From the NCBI GenBank assembly GCA_015520985.1, contig WAOY01000026.1, positions 1-14,352 on the forward strand: a stretch of 14,352 nucleotides of DNA. Direction: 5' to 3'. Both the position numbers and the translations under genes were made by a program. Each line of letters starts with the position of its first letter. Within the stretch, counting starts at the first letter, position 1. The stretch comes from DHVE2 group archaeon (GTDB lineage Archaea > Thermoplasmatota > Thermoplasmata > Thermoplasmatales > Aciduliprofundaceae). Below are positions 13,568 through 14,352 of this stretch, piece after piece. Under the pieces are notes generated by a model. The model had not been told where the DNA came from. It was given only the letters and a program-made list of their open reading frames with translations, and searched no databases.

Positions 13568-13857
13568 TCCCCCAGCACGGCACTTTTCTTAGTGTCCATG
13601 GTGGCGTCCTTGTCCAGGCGGTGGTCAATCTTGATGTCTATTATCACCCTCTCGGCACCCATCTCCAGCATTCTCTCCTCTGCCCTCTTCACCACGGTGA
13701 ATATCTCGTCCAGGGTGCGTGCCTCTATGACGGTGCTCATGGGCGTGAGCTCGTGCCTGAGTCCGGATTCCCGTATGGCTTCGTAGGCCGCCCTCACGTA
13801 CCGCGACACGCTGGTGCCCTTCCCCAGGGGAGTCAGGGTGAGCTCCGCTATTATCAT
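13564..13857 (-). CDS. MTH1187/YkoF-family thiamine-binding protein
   Basis: The 97-residue protein has the family marks MIIAELTLTPLG (1-12), GTSVSRYV (14-21), SGLRHELTPMSTVIEA (31-46), LDEIF (49-53) and IDIKIDHRLDKDATM (72-86). Members are small ferredoxin-like proteins that form tetramers and bind thiamine or related ligands. The physiological role is unsettled. It is first in a two-gene operon with a methyltransferase. The TATA centre (13880-13887) is 26 bases before the ATG, so the mRNA should be leaderless. The GGAG-rich stretch upstream of the ATG would then lie outside the transcript. Confidence 0.88.
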   Translation of the reverse strand: MIIAELTLTPLGKGTSVSRYVRAAYEAIRESGLRHELTPMSTVIEARTLDEIFTVVKRAEERMLEMGAERVIIDIKIDHRLDKDATMDTKKSAVLGE

Positions 13858-13879
13858 ATTCCCCGCATCTCCTCCGGGG

Positions 13880-13893
13880 GATAAAAAGGTTTT
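13880..13893 (-). promoter_or_regulatory. TATA promoter of the thiamine-binding/methyltransferase operon
   Basis: The minus strand reads AAAACCTTTTTATC. The TATA (13880-13887) centre is about 26 bases before the ATG at 13857, predicting a transcript that starts at or one base before the start codon. Confidence 0.5.
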
Positions 13894-13917
13894 CCCCTGC
13901 GTAGGTCGGTTGAAATT

Positions 13918-13933
13918 GAAAAAGGTTAAATAC
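13918..13933 (+). promoter_or_regulatory. BRE/TATA promoter of the right-edge membrane gene
   Basis: GAAAAAGGTTAAATAC is nearly the psmB word. The predicted start near 13954 leaves a leader of about 20 bases that includes GGTGA (13966-13970). Confidence 0.6.
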
Positions 13934-13976
13934 TGCTATGGGGTATTTCTACCATCAGACGTCTGGGTGAATGGAG

Positions 13977-14352
13977 ATGGCGAGGGAACTTTATCATTTC
14001 TATTTGAAGTATCTTCATCAATCGTCAAAAAAAGCAATTCTCGTTTTTGGGATGCCGTTGATAACACTATTTTTATTTTTAGGGATTCTCGATATTTTTG
14101 TTCCTAGAAACAACGAAAAATTTATTTGGGTTTTTTTAGGAGCTTTTCCTGCTGCGGTATTATTTGGCATCCTTGTTTACACGCTTGACAGGTGGCGGGG
14201 TGGCTCGGTGGGAGCCAGCGAGTTCATTCTGTATGACAACGGATGGTTTGTTTTCTTCGATTTAAACCACGGTTCGTGGATTGCACCTGCAAAGCTTGAA
14301 TGGGTATTTCCAGAAGGTATAGAGATCAGACCTCTAAATATCAGAAGTAAGG
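13977..14352 (+). CDS. Membrane protein, 3' end outside window; two helices then soluble domain
   Basis: An open frame reads through the right edge. With the ATG at 13977 (GGTGA 13966-13970 upstream; ATG 13971 is the alternative) the visible 125 residues have a charged N-terminus. Helices lie at about 20-42 and 50-72, followed by a soluble domain with YDNG, SWIAP and GIEI blocks. The order of these blocks resembles DDG, SFYIP and GLKI in the gene cut at the left edge, so both may be helix-pair plus PH-like-domain proteins. No family is recognised. Codons are AT-rich, unlike the neighbouring core genes, hinting at accessory origin. It has its own promoter and is divergent from the thiamine-binding gene. 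Confidence 0.7.
   Translation, partial: MARELYHFYLKYLHQSSKKAILVFGMPLITLFLFLGILDIFVPRNNEKFIWVFLGAFPAAVLFGILVYTLDRWRGGSVGASEFILYDNGWFVFFDLNHGSWIAPAKLEWVFPEGIEIRPLNIRSK

Overview
The window is archaeal DNA, most likely from a thermophilic euryarchaeon near the Thermoplasmata. Signs are a 20S proteasome beta subunit of Thermoplasma type (catalytic Thr1/Glu17/Lys33), the archaeal termination factor FttA, BRE/TATA promoters, many leaderless starts, and heavy use of AGG/AGA and ATA codons. The lineage is inferred from remembered sequence likeness, not from a search. I see no tRNA, rRNA, CRISPR array or transposase.

Left end (1-1320, visibly AT-rich): a plus-strand run of accessory genes. It holds a hypothetical cut by the window edge, a two-helix membrane protein, and a toxin-antitoxin pair (unrecognised small antitoxin plus PIN-domain VapC). 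Bases 1321-1480 hold no gene but contain a GC-rich patch. A 52-codon tryptophan-rich gene follows on the minus strand (1481-1639).

Core (about 1690-13860, GC-rich): pepQ (minus) diverges from a tightly overlapped operon, pyrD-pyrK-ABC ATPase-ABC-2 permease (plus). This meets two cell-surface protein genes on the minus strand. psmB-fttA (proteasome beta and transcription termination nuclease) run plus. They converge on a minus pair, a winged-helix regulator and a Trm5-like tRNA methyltransferase. nfo (endonuclease IV) diverges from the regulator. It converges on a minus pair, a thiamine-binding-family protein and a SAM methyltransferase.

Right end (about 13900-14352): AT-rich again, with a membrane protein gene cut by the edge. 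Its soluble part may be related to the gene cut at the left edge.

Gene packing is extreme. Operon partners overlap by 4 bases (ATGA/GTGA) or sit 1-4 bases apart, and all three convergent pairs overlap at their stop codons. First genes often have a TATA box centred about 25 bases before the start codon, which implies leaderless mRNAs. That spacing moves the likely starts of pepQ and nfo downstream of the longest open frame; for pyrD it independently confirms the start that homology already picks.
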